Made by a program: the position numbers and the translations under genes. The notes under the pieces are model-generated. The model was not told the origin of the DNA, did not search any database, and was given only the letters and a program-made list of their open reading frames with translations. From Sitta carolinensis (Eukaryota; Chordata; Aves; Passeriformes; Sittidae), in assembly GCA_032173965.1 (NCBI GenBank), contig JAVUNC010000019.1:11767234-11831233 (forward strand): a stretch of 64,000 bases of DNA. The letters run 5' to 3'. Shown here in pieces: positions 11,585-26,500 of the stretch (positions are counted from its first letter, which is position 1; the number at the start of each line of letters is the position of its first letter).

Positions 11585-14500
11585 GTAACAGCTTCTGCTT
11601 CTCCACATGCTCTTTCTTTAGCCAGTGCCTCATCTACATAGGCAGTGTGTTGCTTGACTGAGTCACTGCAGTCTGGTACTGGTGCACCTGCCTGTCATAA
11701 ACCACAGTTTTACCAGAACTGCAGTCTGCTCCAGCTGGGCAGATACAGTGGGAACTGTGGGTTGATGGAACACAGGAGAGGAGCTCAGAGGATGCTGTCA
11801 GCTGCTAATGTTCTGCAGTACTCTTCGTGTTTAGTGTGTTCTCAGGAGGACAACTAATAGAGTAGTCCGTCAGACATCTTGCATAAACACTATCTCAAAT
11901 TACCCTAGTCAGTAGGAAGAGTTTTTAAACTTTTCCTTATGTTTTTCCTGTGCTCATCACGAGCTCAGGATGTGGCCTTGTTACCCCATTACTTTAATAA
12001 TAATAACTGAGTCTTTGCTCATGCTAATTACAATAGAGTGGTGAGGACTGCTTCAGTTCAACTCAAGTGAGACAGCAGTTTTCTCACTTGAAAGAGGACT
12101 GGCTTCTGCAGAAGTAGCATTTTAATTCAGCCACTACTCCAGATCCTTAGAAGTAATGGTATAACTTTTATATCTGAGAAGATAAGGGGCAGCTGGCAAG
12201 AAACATGAAATCAAAATGTGCTGGTCCAGTGGCACTTCTTGCCATGTATACATGCTGGCTGGAATGAAGGTTCTAGTAATTATATTTAATATTGGGGGGG
12301 AAATAAGCTCTGGTCAACAAATAATATGTGGAGAAGTTTTGTCAAGACACCTGGGCGAGTGAAACATCACTGACAACATTTCTGGTTGCTTTAGAATCTT
12401 ACATAGTGTAAAAGTACTCCTCTTACTCTAAAGTGGTTTTCCATGGCCTGCTTCCAAGAAATTAGCTTGAAATTCAACAGGTGAGTTTGTTTCAGTGGGA
12501 ATTTCACTATTTTCATGCTAAACAGGTGAGCAGTGGGATCTGCCAACTGATCTTGCTTAGCTGATGTTGACTGATTGCCTGTGCAGCTGCCTTAGCTGTA
12601 GGTGTGGGACGTCCAGAACTGTAATGTAATCTGCCAGCAGTAGAGACCAATCTGCTTTGGTTTTTCACACAGACCAGGAAGTCACATGATGGGAATCTTC
12701 TGCTGTTAACTTCTGCTTTAAACCACAACACATATCACATTCCATGGTCCACGTTGCCCTGGAGCAATAGCATGTCTGGTTTGAGGTTTTGCTTTATTTT
12801 TGTATGTAAGAGTAGTGACCAGCACTGCAAGGAATGTCCTGAGCCAGCCTTTTCCACTGTCATGGGAGAGGAGGATGGAGAAGCTCCTCTGATAGTAAGA
12901 CAGGCTGGAAGGCATTTGTCTACTCAGGTTTCACAAGCCCTGTGTTGCAGGTATGAAGCAATCGCAGGAGCTGTGAGGCAGTTCCTGGGATGCGTTGCTC
13001 AAACACCATTTAGTGTGGCTCAGGGCAACTGGCCTTGATTGCTGCGTTGAATGGGGCGCATGGAATAACTGCATGACCACTCAGCAGCCCCAGGAATGTC
13101 TGAGGCACAGCGGGAGCGTCATGTGCAGAAATGCCAGTGCTGGGCAAGGGTTTGGGAAGCCTGCGTGGAGCAGGCAGCTGAGGCTCAGCACCAAGGTATG
13201 CTGAGAGCCTGCATCCTGCCTCCTGGCTGTCCCCAGCACCCCCTGGTGCCAGTGTGGATTGCAGGTGTGCTGAGGAGAGCAGATGAGGCCCATGAGCCCT
13301 CCCTTCATTGCTTGTTGGGACTGCTCACAACTGAAACCACTTGGCAATAAGAGTGGGATGCTCCCTGTGCTCCTGCAGTGAAGTAATCCAAGTGTCGCAG
13401 AATAACCAGTTCATGCTCTGAACATCTTGGTTCTTTTCTCCTCATAACAGCATCAAACCAATACACATACCCACTTAAATTCTCTCTTCTGATGCAACTT
13501 CAACATTCCAACCCATAGAGTTTGGTCACTGTGGCAGAAGAGTTTTAGAAACAGTCTGCCCATGTCAGATATTCTTGGAAAAGCAGGTTTTGTCAAATGT
13601 ATCCTGGGAAAGGAAGCTCCTTTGCTGGTTTGTTTTGTCACGAGACATTGAGAACTGCTGCTTTGGCACCCTGTAAGCGAGAAGAGTGGGAGTGGCTGTG
13701 GGTTGCACCCCCCAGTATGACCAACCAGATTGGATCCTGGGGCTTGGGCAGGATGATGAGGATCTTCCTTAGTGATTCAAAAGCATTTCCAAAAGGTCGA
13801 TAGGTCTCTGGGAACGTGGCAGCCTCCTTAGGAATGAAACAAACTGACAGGACAGGCTGTGTTTCTGCCATCTGCTGCCTGAACTGGACTGAGACTGACT
13901 GAAGTACCACACTACCTGTTGCCTCAGGTGGTGGAAATTGGAAAAAATACCAATAGCATGGGGTATTCCTACTGCCTGAGGCACCAATAACAGGTTTTAT
14001 TAGTCTAGAAAGGCTCCATCACTTTTAATAGCAGAAGATAGTACTCATTAGCCATGAATACAGGCCCTTCTGAACACAGGCATCCCCAGGCAAAAAACAG
14101 TAGTCCTGCAGGAATATTACTAAATCTCTTAAATTGTTTATAAATTAGTGGTTATATGAGTTATGTGGAAATGAGGGTTCCACTCTTGCAGCAGGCATTC
14201 ATACCTTTAGCTTACTGTCATAGTAAGTTCAAGTGTCTAAGTGGTGATAGACTGAGAAAATTAAATGGGATCAGTAAACACTTCAGTGTGCTTCATTTTT
14301 TTATCCCATGCTAGAAGATAATTTTTTTTAAATTCTTTATAATTTTTTTAATCTGCATCACTCAGTTGCTCAATACACCAGGAAGACCTTACCACTGGAT
14401 TAAAAGTTGCTAGCAAAAGTTCTTACTTGGCATGCAGCACTCAAGTGTATGTGTGGGAATGCCTTAAATTATTTGGATTAATATTTCATAGGCAGCTCGT

Positions 14501-17500
14501 AAAGGTTGGTTCCTTTACAAACTGAGAAATAAATCACTGGCAGTGTGACTTTTCATGTCGGGCACTGAACCAGAAAGTACCAGGGACAGTGGAAAAATAC
14601 TATTTACCTGGAAAAATTGCAACCTAAGAGAGTGTTAGAGAATGAACAATAGATGTGCTCTACAAATTGGTAGAGGACAGGGTTCTGGGCTCTGCCCATG
14701 CTTTGTGATGAGGCAGAACTGGATTTGCCAATGCAGCCCTAGAGAAATTCTGCTAAATTTGGAAGCAGCATTTGAGAGTTCAGCTGTGGAATCATGCTTG
14801 GGAGACTGCCTCTCTGAAGTGTGGGCAAAGCTCAGTCCCATCTCCTTTCACAGCCCTTCCTAGGGTTTGTGATTTTGGGCGCATGGGTCTCTCCCTGTTT
14901 GTCCTGTAGCCTCTGCCTTTGTAGCTTTTTCTCTGTAATGAAAAGCTGTGACTCCTGCCCGTGGGCCCTGCTGGCCTTGTCCCCCAGCTGCAGTGCCAGG
15001 TGCAGCTGCTCTCAGCCTGCAGCCAGTCCTTGATGGGTAGAAAGCAGAGAGGCTTTCTGCTCTCCAGGCTCCTGACCCCCCAGAGCCGGGGTTTGAAGAA
15101 ATGGTCTGAGAAGGCACATCTGCAGGGATGTTTATTCTTCTCAAGGGGGTGCAAAAGAGAGCCCAGGACCCCAATTTCCAAGCCTTTAACTTGCATCAGT
15201 CTGGGGGTGTTCCCATGGGGGGCACAGGTACAATGGGACAGGGAGTGGCTACCCAGGGAGAGACCATTTGGGAAAAACCAAATTTAACATCCACCACCAC
15301 AAAAAGCAGTGGAAAATCTGTGTTCTTAGGAAAATGGATGGTTGGATAGGGTCACCCAGTGGTCACTGGTGTGTCACAGGAACAGAGAAAATAAAAGGGT
15401 GACATTAGTAGAGAGAGGATGACAGAGTTCCCTGTGGGCTTGAAGAGACCTGCAAGTATCTAAAAGCTGGCTGGCTTTTTTTAAAAAAGCAAAATTTATT
15501 ACAGTCAGCTCAGGAAGATGGTTGCCTTTCCAAAAGCACTGCTTTTGTTCCTGCAGTTTGTTTCAAGTTTGACCCCAGGCTTACCTTGTGAGTTTATGAT
15601 TTCTCACATAATGATTTTACACCTTACATTTTGTGTGTGCAAGGATTTCTTCTTGAAACAGAGAAACGGGACTTCTGAATTTCATGGAAAAATGCAGTTT
15701 ATTTTTCTTACCCTCTGCAGAGGCAGAGAGAGGGTGAGTCTCTTGTACAGATGTTAGCAGTATGATGAAGAAGTCATAAGATTTCTGCTTATCAGACTAT
15801 TTTAGACTTTATGGGCCAATAAAATTCTGCTAGATATTTATATTAATAAACCATTACTAAGCTAATTTGTGTTATTACAGTGTGAACTTTCTTAACCAAT
15901 CACCTCTTAACATCTAAACCTTACAGTATTACATTCTAAAACCTCTTGTTAACCTTTGTAACTACTTTTGCTTAGTCTATGACTTTTAGGCTTTAAAACT
16001 AAACTTTCCTCTGTTAAGAGCCAGGATAGCTGCAGTTATGGTGAGGGCAAAGAGACAGAGGGAGGGCCTTTGTCTGGATTCTGCAGAGATGTTTTATGGC
16101 AGCCACCCACGCTGAGAGTCCAGGGTGAAAAGCAAGGCTTGAGGAGAGGGTCCAGGTTCAAGTACAGGGATGGTCAGGCTGAGAGGGCCTGAGGGGCCAA
16201 TGGTCAGGGGGCGTGGGGGCAGTACAAAGGTGGGGTTAGGGTGTGGAGGCAGTGGGGAAATAGGGAGGGGGCTAACAGGGAAGGGAACTGAGGGAAGAGA
16301 ACAGGGGTAACAGAACAGGAGATCCTGTGAGAGAAATCCATTGTGTCTCCTCAACTCAGGGAATGTCTCCAGGCCTTCACATTCCTCTATCATTCTAAGT
16401 TTTGGCCTACAAACCTAATATTCTGAGATTTCCCAGCACTTCAGATTCCAACATTCCCTCACCTCTGTAGTGCAGTCAGAGATCCAGGCTGCTTCTGGCT
16501 GTGCATATTATTCCTGATTGATCCTTAGCATTGGTACACAGTGAGAAGTCTGCCGAGGGAACTGGACCAGCTTTCTGGGCAGCTGTGTGAATATTTGTGT
16601 GGATGAAGTGGGGACAGCTCCTCGTCCTGGCAGCAGCACAGGTGTGGTGTGAAAGAAGGGATTACAGGCAACCTTGCCCCTGATAAATCACAGTTGTGCT
16701 AATTACCAAAGAAGAGGAACAGCCTTGCTTTTGATGGGTCAGAGCTGTGACTAATAAAGAAAGGTGTGATAAAAGGGGTGGGCTGGCTGGTTAGAGGAGC
16801 CCTTTGAGGAAGAGGACCTGGAGGGAGGGAGCCCTGAGGGAGAAGGAAAGATCCAGAGAGACACAAAGAAGAATGAAAAAGGGAAGAGAGTTACTGCTGG
16901 CAGAAGATCTGCTGTGGGGTTAGTCTGGGTCTGATACAGTCACAGTCAAGCTTGGTGAAACCCTACATTCAGAGTCTGCAAACCAATACTTGCAGTCATA
17001 GTACAGTAGGAGATAACCAGCAGTCAGAGTCTTTAGTTGGACACTAAGTTGGAGCTTGCTGTAATCAGAGTCAGGATGGCTAAGCTACAAGGAAGAATGA
17101 ACCAGGACCCTTTTCACTTTGTTAAATGTCTGTGTCTTGGCTCATTTCTACTCCTAATGAGAAGTCTGCTGAAAGAGCACAGGTACTGCCAAGATCCAGT
17201 GCTCTGCAATGTGTCCTGGCTTTCACATGGGGTTACAGCCTTTCCTGGATGGTAATTTCTGAAAAACGTGGTGCTGGACTATGAATCACTTCTTCCTTGT
17301 GGGTAGCCTGTTCTCTCTGATCAGTTGTGGAGTGTTGTATGCTTTCTTCAAAAGCAGTCTGTTTGGAACAAGTCATGAGAACTTGGGGGAAATGGGACAG
17401 ACCATTTCACTGGAGACTCTCTGTCTTAAGTGCATCAGTGAGCACTGCTGCTGAACTTGCCACTCAAATCAAGGGGACATCTGGTCACAAGGTTATCCTA

Positions 17501-20500
17501 GTTTAAAATGCATGGGGTTTGGACTGTTACTGTTGTTTTCTGGGTTTTCAGGCAACCAAGCAACTATGTTAAAACAAAACAGAAATTTTCAACCTGTTAA
17601 CACAGCTCTCAGTTTTACAGGCATTTGGATTCCTCTGGAAAAAAAAATGCTACTTATTGCCAGTGAATTTATATGCCCAGTTAGGTGATGGGTTGCTGTG
17701 TCTTTTATTAGCAACTGAGGAGTGATGCTGTTGTTGGTGCATGTGTTCTGATGCGTCCTTAAATGCTCTCTCCTCTCTCCAATGTCCTCTGGCCCATAAA
17801 GTGTTACTCAATCTGTTTTGCAGAGTTGGGTTTGTGTTTACTGAAGAAATCTCGCATGGCTTGTGCTTTTCCTGTCCAGGAGCTGTTCACAAGTGCTGAC
17901 GTAGAGGCTGGAAATGAAAGGAGTGTGTTTTGTCACGTTAGCAGCAACCTTTCAGGGCTGGCTCCTGCTGGGTGCTGGGAGGTCCAGTTCTCATTATTTG
18001 GTGTAGAAATTACAGCTTGGCTGTCTGAGCTGCCACTGCTGACAAAAGTTGCCTAATTTCCAAAATGAATTTTTCGAATTCCTAGAGACTTTTTAATATG
18101 GTCTCTTCAAGAGGTCTGTGTAACTTCATAAATTCAAAACGTGTGATACTTTAAATCACTTTCAGACTGAGCTGAAGCTGAGCTAGAAAGGGCTCATAAG
18201 TGCATTCCAGGTTAGATCCAGAAACTTCTGATAGTCTCCTCTGCCTAAAAGATATATATCACACTGAGGATGTTTTACTTTTTGGTTTGTTCTGAAGGTG
18301 AAGGAAAGGATGCTGTTCAAAGGTCCTCTGTGATGTGAAGTCTTCTTCGACTGCAGGAAGTTGACATGCAAACCCACTTCAGTTTGAGCTGTGGTCCCAA
18401 ACAGCAGAACTGATAATTATTAACCATAGAGTAACAAAATTAATTTTTTTTAAACCAGTGTGTCGGTGTGAAATTGGTTAAAAACAGTGCTTTCCTTGGC
18501 CTTGGTGAAGAACAGTCCCTGTTTTGGGAACCGGTGGATTTTTACCCGTTTTGGTTTTGTTTCCTGCTGCCCTCTAGTGCTCAGTGTTTACATTTCTGAT
18601 TCCACCAGCCTGGCAGGCTTAAACTTGAGAGGGCTGCTGGGGTTTTTAAGTCATAGTTTTTAATCAAGTACACTCTCAAGTATGACCAAAATGCTAGATT
18701 TTTCTTAGGCTCGAGTCTTATCAAGAGGAAAAAGAAAGGCAGAATGTTTCAATGTGGTTAATTTTGTGTAGATGGTGTGTGGGGCAGTGGACTTGAAGTC
18801 ATGCAGCTCCACTGAAGTTATGGGCAGGCTCTTCAGTGGGTGACTCCATGGCTCTGGTGAGTTTGGCATCATGAACCCTCCAAGCATCTCTTTGTGTCCT
18901 GGTTGTGTTGAGTACTGGATCAAAAGGCAAGGTGGAATTTATGCCAGCTGACAGAAGAGGAATACAGGGAAACTGCACAGCACACAAGAGAAAGCACTGG
19001 GCACCACGGGCTCACTGGAAGTCTTAGATCTTGTGTAAATCAATTTTTCGGGGATGTGCTTCATAAAGCATCCAGCCAAAAATAAATCCTAGAGCAGAAA
19101 AAGGCAATGCTTTATTTTTCAGTCTGAGGAAGAAAACTGGTCCTTTTTGAGGAGAATTAGAGTGCTATGTGTGCATCAGTAAGGGAAAAAACTGAGACAT
19201 GTGCCTTGCCTTTTAGAATTTAATGCTTCTCTTACATAGAGTATCTCTGTGTTCTATGAAAGTGAACAGTTTGTATTAAACCATTAATAATTAGAAATTA
19301 ACTACAGAGAAAATGCTTCCATAACAGAGACAAGGAGTTGTACTCCTTCACTGAAGTTGTCTGATTGGGTTCTGTGTTCCTCTGCATGAAGGGGAGTTTG
19401 GGGAGTTTGTCTCTTGGGAAGGAGAATTTATTTTGCTTCTTATTACCCTGCTCTCATTTGGATTGGTAATAAATTAATTTAATTTCCCGAAGCTGAATCT
19501 GCCATGATGATATTCAGTGAGTGATCTCTCCCTGTCTTTATTTCAACTCATAAACCTTTTGCTGTATTTTTTCACCCCATCCAGTTGTGGAGGGGAGTGT
19601 GGCTTTGGGGGCATCCAGCCAGGGTCACACCACCACACCATCAGTGCCAGACAGAGGGACTGTCTGCCCTCTGGGGGGACTGGGAGCTTTTAATATCACC
19701 TTGTTCTGCTGCTGTGGTGTCAGAGTCCTAGTGAGCCCTTTCTTCCTTACCTTTATCTAAAGTGTCATTCCAGCCTGGACTTCTGTTCTCTCATCACAGC
19801 TGTCGGTGTTTGTCCATTGCTGTGACCTAATCCAATTCCGACTGCAGTAATGTCATTATGGCAATTGTTCCTAAGGTAGCTGTGAGGCAGCTATGTTTGT
19901 GCAAATGTTGTTTTATCTCACCAGGCCAGTGCTGTTTTATCTTACTCCTGAGCATTAATCATTTAAATGAGAAGGAATTAAATCCTTTAAGTAAATGTCA
20001 AGAATTCGTTCAATGAGCAAGAATGGACAAGAGTTTGTTAAATTCTTTATGAACCATTTTTTGTCCTCTGAAGTGCAGATGGGGAGTCCTTTGAGATGAA
20101 AAATTATAATTGGGAACAGAAGCCGTTAAAATATGAGTTTTACAGGGGTATAATAAACAAATTCAGCCATCATTTGCCACCACTATGATGCCATTAAATA
20201 TTATGTGAACAAAGAACAATTTCTAGGCTAGTAAAGAAGACCTCAGGAGTTCTTCCTGACCAAGACAGGCTGGTATCAGGCTGGGAGGGGGGTTTCTTTG
20301 GGAAGCCAGATGCTGCTGGCTCTTTGAAGCTGCAAAATGCAGTGAAGATGTGGCTGAAAAGCTCCTCCTTGCTTGGGTTCCTACTTAATGGGTGCTTCCT
20401 TGGGCTTCCCCATTCTGTAAATATTTGTTTATCGCATACATAGTGCAAAGTTTCTCCTGTGCTTGAAGCTGCTTTTGTAGTCCTGCTCAGGCTTTTCACA

Positions 20501-23500
20501 GCAATGATCTCTGTTCCTTGACCCTGGAAGTCATCAGTGGAGGGGGTCTGTCCTGGAGCAGCTGGATGCTGGATGTTGGCAGTCAGCTGATGCTGCTGGA
20601 GTCAGCAGAGTGGTTGCTGAATAGTCACCCTATCAAACAAAGGTTCACTCGGGATGGCTGTCTCCACTACACAGAGTTCCTATCTGAAACAGATTTGCCT
20701 GTAAATTGTCTCTAGCAGGGCCCCAGAATTTTCAAGCAGGCTGTGCGTGGTATTGGGTATCCAGCATGGGAGCCATGGCATAGGACAGCATTTCAGCAAA
20801 TGAATAGCATTCCTTGTTAGTCCCTCAAGAGCATGACTCCAGAATGCACTAATGGCTATGATTGCAGTTTCACACACCGGGGTTGGTGCTCTTCCATTTT
20901 TCTGTGTATTAGCTGCAGGGGATACACTGATTGCTGCAAGCCAGGGGTCTGGTTTATTGCAGGCAGATCAGAGATTCTTATTTCCCTGGGACAGTTATTT
21001 GAGTACAAAGCTGTAGTGGAAATCCTTCAAGTTCCATTCTTTTCTGAAAGAGATAAATGCCTTGTTTAGACTCATCTGTGCCACCTTGCCCAGGGACTGC
21101 TTTTACCACCTGCTTCTCACTCAGGTACTGGCCTTGAGCCATTTCCTTCTCACAGTCCGATTTGGAAACACAGGCTGATCTTGTAGAGTTCCTCATCTGC
21201 TTCACTGCCCAGCTCAGCTCCCTTTAGCAGTATTGTAGTTCTGTGCAAAGGTGCTGAAGTGCTAATGGAAAATATACAGGTTGAGTGAAAGTGCAGGATT
21301 CAGCAAAGGGAAAGAGGAAATTAAACTGTCAGGTTGAGGGAGAGATCAGAAATCCTGTGCAGAAGGGGAATGTTGTTTAATTGCTAAGTTTTGGTTAATA
21401 AAATGTTGTTTAATCGCTAAGTTTTGGTTATCTCTGTCATTATTTTGAAGCTCAGTAGTGGGAACAATCCCTGATGTAACTGTGGGGCTGGAAGGATGTG
21501 GAAAGGTGGATAGCAGTGACATCTCCATTGTGCAGAGAATATTCTGCATGTGTGTGTGAGCTCTTTACCCACCACCTTAGGTTACTGTGTTAGCTTCAGT
21601 ACATTCCCTCTTTTTCAGGCAAGTGATGGTTTTATATCCAGAATTCCAAGATAATCTTCATAGATGCTTCTTACTATTGATAAGTATTGTATTCGTGTTG
21701 TGTTAGGTCCAGGTGTCCATAAAATATGTTGCCAAGCAGTGTGCAGAGTGCTGGGAGAATGTCCCCTGCTTTCCTTCTCTAGTGGTGAATTTGTTTGCAC
21801 TTAGGTCTAAACAAGGATAATATGAACAAGATTTCAATGTATGTGTCTCAATGTTTGAAATGTTGAGAGGCAAAGAAGTTTACTTTACTACTGTGGAGAA
21901 AAACGTTTGGTTTCCTTTAAAAAAAAACATAAAAAAAACCCCTTAGGATGTGTTTTTAGCTTTAAAACCATGCAAGAAGTTTGCATTACAAGATTGGCAG
22001 ACATGAGAGTTACACATGGGAGAAAGACCACAGAGGAGAATGGAACATAAAGGGGTTGGACCATGGCTTCTGCAGACCTTCCTGTAGAGTGTCCAGGTTA
22101 GACTTGTCTCATTTTTCTTCCTGCTTTTAGATGGAGAAGCAGAAGGAAGCAGGTTTTTTTGTAGGAAACAATTTCAGTGAAACTCCCAATTTTCCTTAAC
22201 AGCTGGAGAAGAGAAGCTACAAAGCAAATCCTGGGGCCTGTAAGCCAGGGTAGTCATTTTTTGAACAAAGTACTCTGATAATGGAGTAGTAGCAGTTGTG
22301 AAACATTCTCATGTGTGCATGAATTGTTCTGTTGACTTTGGAGGGCAAGAACTGCTGTACAGCTGAAACACCTACACAAAATGCTTTATTTCTTCCTGGG
22401 GAGTAAGGAAAGTACATGCCACGAATCCTTAGTAATTGAAATAACTCTGGAAAGCTGCAAAGGGCTGTGGTTGTTCCTGTTACCTGGACATATGTTCATG
22501 GCATCTTTCTATCAATGTTAAATTTCGTGTGGGGCTCCCAAGATGTTGGCTCCTTTCTTGTATAAGAGTTGCTCTCTGCAGCTTGGTATTATGGTTTTGT
22601 TGTAGTGCATGCAATGCAAGAATGACCCAAGATCATCGGGTGTCTGTGCTGAGCAGCCAGCATGTGGCAAAACATGGAATGGTTGTCACCTAAAACCAGC
22701 CCTTGTTATGTAAAATTGCCCTTCCCTGCTGTCTGCAGAACCTGCCTTGGTGTCTCAGCTCCCTCACTTAGGTGTGGGTGGTAAAGCTCTGTGCAAGTGC
22801 CTTAAAAATGGCAATTTAAATAACGGGGGTGTCAGGCTAGGACAAAAGAAAAGGGCAGATTGGCTTGGAATGCCGTGCTGAGGCCAGCCTGTGCCAGCCC
22901 TCTGGGATATTTCTTTGGTACACAGTGCTGTGGGGTCACCCATGTCAGCATCAGTACTTGGCCTGAAATGCAGCTGTACTTGAGGCAGAGAGCCCAGGTA
23001 AACGATGGTACAGAGCTCCCAGTCAACTCTGAGCTTCACACGTTTGTTCAGATGCTCTGGGACAGCTCACCTCAATCCAGTTGAGTGGTGTTTGTTGTTT
23101 AGAGGGCGATTTGATGCTCTGCTTATACACTACACATAAGGAGACTTGAAGGCGATATTTCTTGTTTAAAACCTCTTGTTTTCTTAACTCTATTACTAAG
23201 ATTTCTGGTTTTTTTCTAGTCTGATTCTAAATGCAGGATTTTGTTTTGTAATTTATCAGATTCACCTGTCCTAATACACAGAACACCTTGGGGGACCCTA
23301 ATTTTGTACACCAGTGATCAAATATGCATAGCCTGACTTTTTTTATTTTCACTGGGAAGCTTTCTTTATGTTTAGCTCTCAGTCACTCAGATGTCTTTTC
23401 ACATGTAGCCTGTGACTGTGTGGTAGAAAAATCATCAGGAGTTTATTGGACCCAAAAGGCCCTGCACTGGCAGCTGTTGAAATGCAGCAACAGAACATAA

Positions 23501-26500
23501 GACACATCTGCCCTGATTGCTGTGGTCCCTTATTGCCTCTGAATTTATTCCAAGATTTGAAGCTTCTTTGGGAGCTGCTGTGATCTGGCAGCAGAAAAAC
23601 ACATTTCAGGGAATCCTCTGTGCCTAGTGGCAGGGAGGAGGACAAAAAGTTGTACTGGTGCTGTTTAAATGAGAAGCTGTGCTCCCAGGATGCTGCTTAG
23701 TGTAGAGGCCAGACTTGCTGCTGTGAAAGGATGCAGATTGTTCCGACCCACTTTTGCCATGGCAGGTTTGGAGTGAGCTGAGCAGGAGGCTGTGGGCAGG
23801 GTGCCTTTGTCCCATGGAGCAGAGCTCCGGGTGGATACAGTGCCTGGAGGGGATGCTCCACAGCTGTGTTGAGGAGGTAGGACTCGGCAGTGCTGCCTAC
23901 CATTACCCTCTGCTGACTGCAGGGCCTGTCTCTCTGCAGTGATGTGGCTTGGGTTAATGCCAGGAGTATGGGGGTCATTGTGGAGTTTTCCCTGAGTTTG
24001 TGTGCAGTTACTTGGTCCCTGCCTTTACATTCACAGGCTGCTCTCAATGTTTCCTGGCTTCCCCTCTGTTACATCTGGCTTGTACCTCACCACATGGATT
24101 GAGCCCAGTTGAAGTGTTCCTAAAGCCTCAGTCAGACTCCTGTCACAGCTTACCTGTGGGGCATCTGGCACTGAATTTAAATTAGATCTCTGTCTTAATT
24201 CAGGCCTCATTTCTCTTCTTTCTCTGGTTTACTTCACTGAGCTCACTGGTGTGCAATTGATGAGGCTGCAGCATAAAAAATAATGAGTCATAGCCCCTTA
24301 GTAGCAGACTGCAAGTATAAAATACAGCACACATCATCATCCACAATATTTTTTGAAACAAAACAACATAGGCCAGTGATTCAGCATCAGTGTGGGTTGC
24401 AGTGCATGAAGATTTTTCCTGGATCCCGCCTGCATCTGATTTCTTCTTCATTTCATGACTTTAACAACCCCCAACCCACTTTTTTCTTTGTGTGCTGTCG
24501 ATTCCGTAGTAGCTGGGCCTCATATGCATGCACATCTCTATGCCTATGAAATCTCCTCCCAGACAGATGGAATGCTGTCAAGATGAGCAGTGCTGTTGCC
24601 TTCCCAGCAGGCCTCTATGCTGAGGGTTTCTCTGTGAAGGGTGGCAGGCAGCTGGTTATTTATTGCTGCAATAAGCACTAGCAAGCAAATGACAATATTT
24701 TGTGCTGTGTGCTGCTTGCTGTTCTTTTGAGCCTGCCGAGGGATTTCTGGCTATGGTCTGTTTGTGTTCACTGTGGGTAGAGGTAGAAGCAAGTGAGGGC
24801 TTGAGTTTCGCAAGTTCACTGTGTTTCATAAATGTAGCATTGCCAATATCAGAGAGGTTGTCTTACTCCAAGTTATTTGGGTTTGTGAAGAAGGTAAACC
24901 CTTTGCATTCCTACCTTCCATAAGTGCCTACAGACTGTTTCATACCACTCTAAGTAATAAAATTATGCCTGTTAGTACTAGAGGAGGTCCCAGCTTTGTA
25001 CAGGCTGCAGTGACTGACAGGAAAATTTTGGGGGAGGTTGTGTGGTTTTGTTTTTTGGTTTGTGGGTTTGTTTTTTTTTTGTTGTTTGTTTGTTTGGTTT
25101 TTTTTGGTGGTGGTAGGTTTTTTAGTTAGTTCATTGGTTTTTTTTTTTTTTTTTTTTTGGTTTGTTAATCTGAAAACAAGAGACAAAAAGCACCAGAAAG
25201 ACTAAGCGTGGGAAAACAGACAAGTATACCATAATGTCGTCTAGATGAATGGAGGCTTTGGTACACTCCTAGTGGTCTGTTTTTATATGTGTATTTCTTT
25301 TTCAAAGAATGATGCAAGCCTTTTCCTTTTTCTATTTTTAAAATTAAATTCAAACCAGTAACGATCTCAAGAGGAATCTGAATGTTGGTTTGTGTCTGTT
25401 GGATGAAAAGGAAAGGCAGTAAAATCAAAATCAGTCACTTCTTGCACAGCAGGTAATTAGATTATAGAACTCAGTGCAACAGGAAATCATTGAGGCAAAG
25501 AGTTTAACAGTGAAAGAAAGGGGACTATGCACTGATTTGGGTAGTAAGAGCAAGCTCAGTCTGTAGTTCTTGCTGATAAAAATATCTTGCTGAGATATTG
25601 AACACATCTGATGGTGTTTCAAGGCTTTTATTAATTTCTGTCTAATTTCGAGTGTCAGGTCACCCCCGCCACGATGTTGCCGCCTAGAACAGACAACAAG
25701 TGGAGGGGACATACCAGACTAGAAACTGATCTAATCCTGCCTGGTACCTTCTTCCTTTCCCCTTTAGAAAAGAGTATTCCTCTTCTGCAGGTGGCAAAGC
25801 TGATACCAGTGCTGTCCTAGCTACAACTCTTGCCTTCACTAGACTGTACCTCTTAAGCACTGTTACTTGAAAATAAATCCTTGGATAAGATGCCCAGAAT
25901 CAGGGGCAGGAGGGGACTCTTGGACTAGAGAAGCAGGCAAGACAAAGTTGAAGGAGGGGACAAACATTTTGGGGTTCCACAGCATAGGTTGTATTTGTGT
26001 ATGTATAAATTTTACAGTGGTGTTTTACTTTATTTATGAATGACCAACAGATAAGTAAACCAAAAGTACAGTAACTTGTACAGACCTAAGGAATAGTCAT
26101 CCTTAATATGCTGAAGCAATGCCTAACCCAAGTCCTTCTGTACTATTCATAATACAAATTTATTTTGAATTCAATTATTTAAGCAGTTACTGTCTATTAA
26201 GATTGCAAAGAAATGTATCTTCTCCACTTCTGGTCATGGTGCAGCACAAGTGGGATCTGTTTCATGATGTTTTACCATTCAGTAGCAGTTTCTTGAAAAG
26301 ATGAACGATCTGCTGAAGTGCTGAGTTGCAGCAGAACCTGATTTACATCTGCAATCCCAGCTGAATTTAACATTGCTCTACATTGCTGCTTCTCTGGATG
26401 TCTAATGAGGTTATTTCTAGGTTAATTTTTCTCCTGATGAAGTCTTAATTAAAATATAATGGAGGCAGCAGAAGCTGCAAAATAAAATAACTTGAGAAGA

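Noticed and set aside
23697..24047. 116-codon minus-strand open frame
   Set aside because: No recognisable domain, no paired splice sites, and of a length expected by chance in 64 kb.
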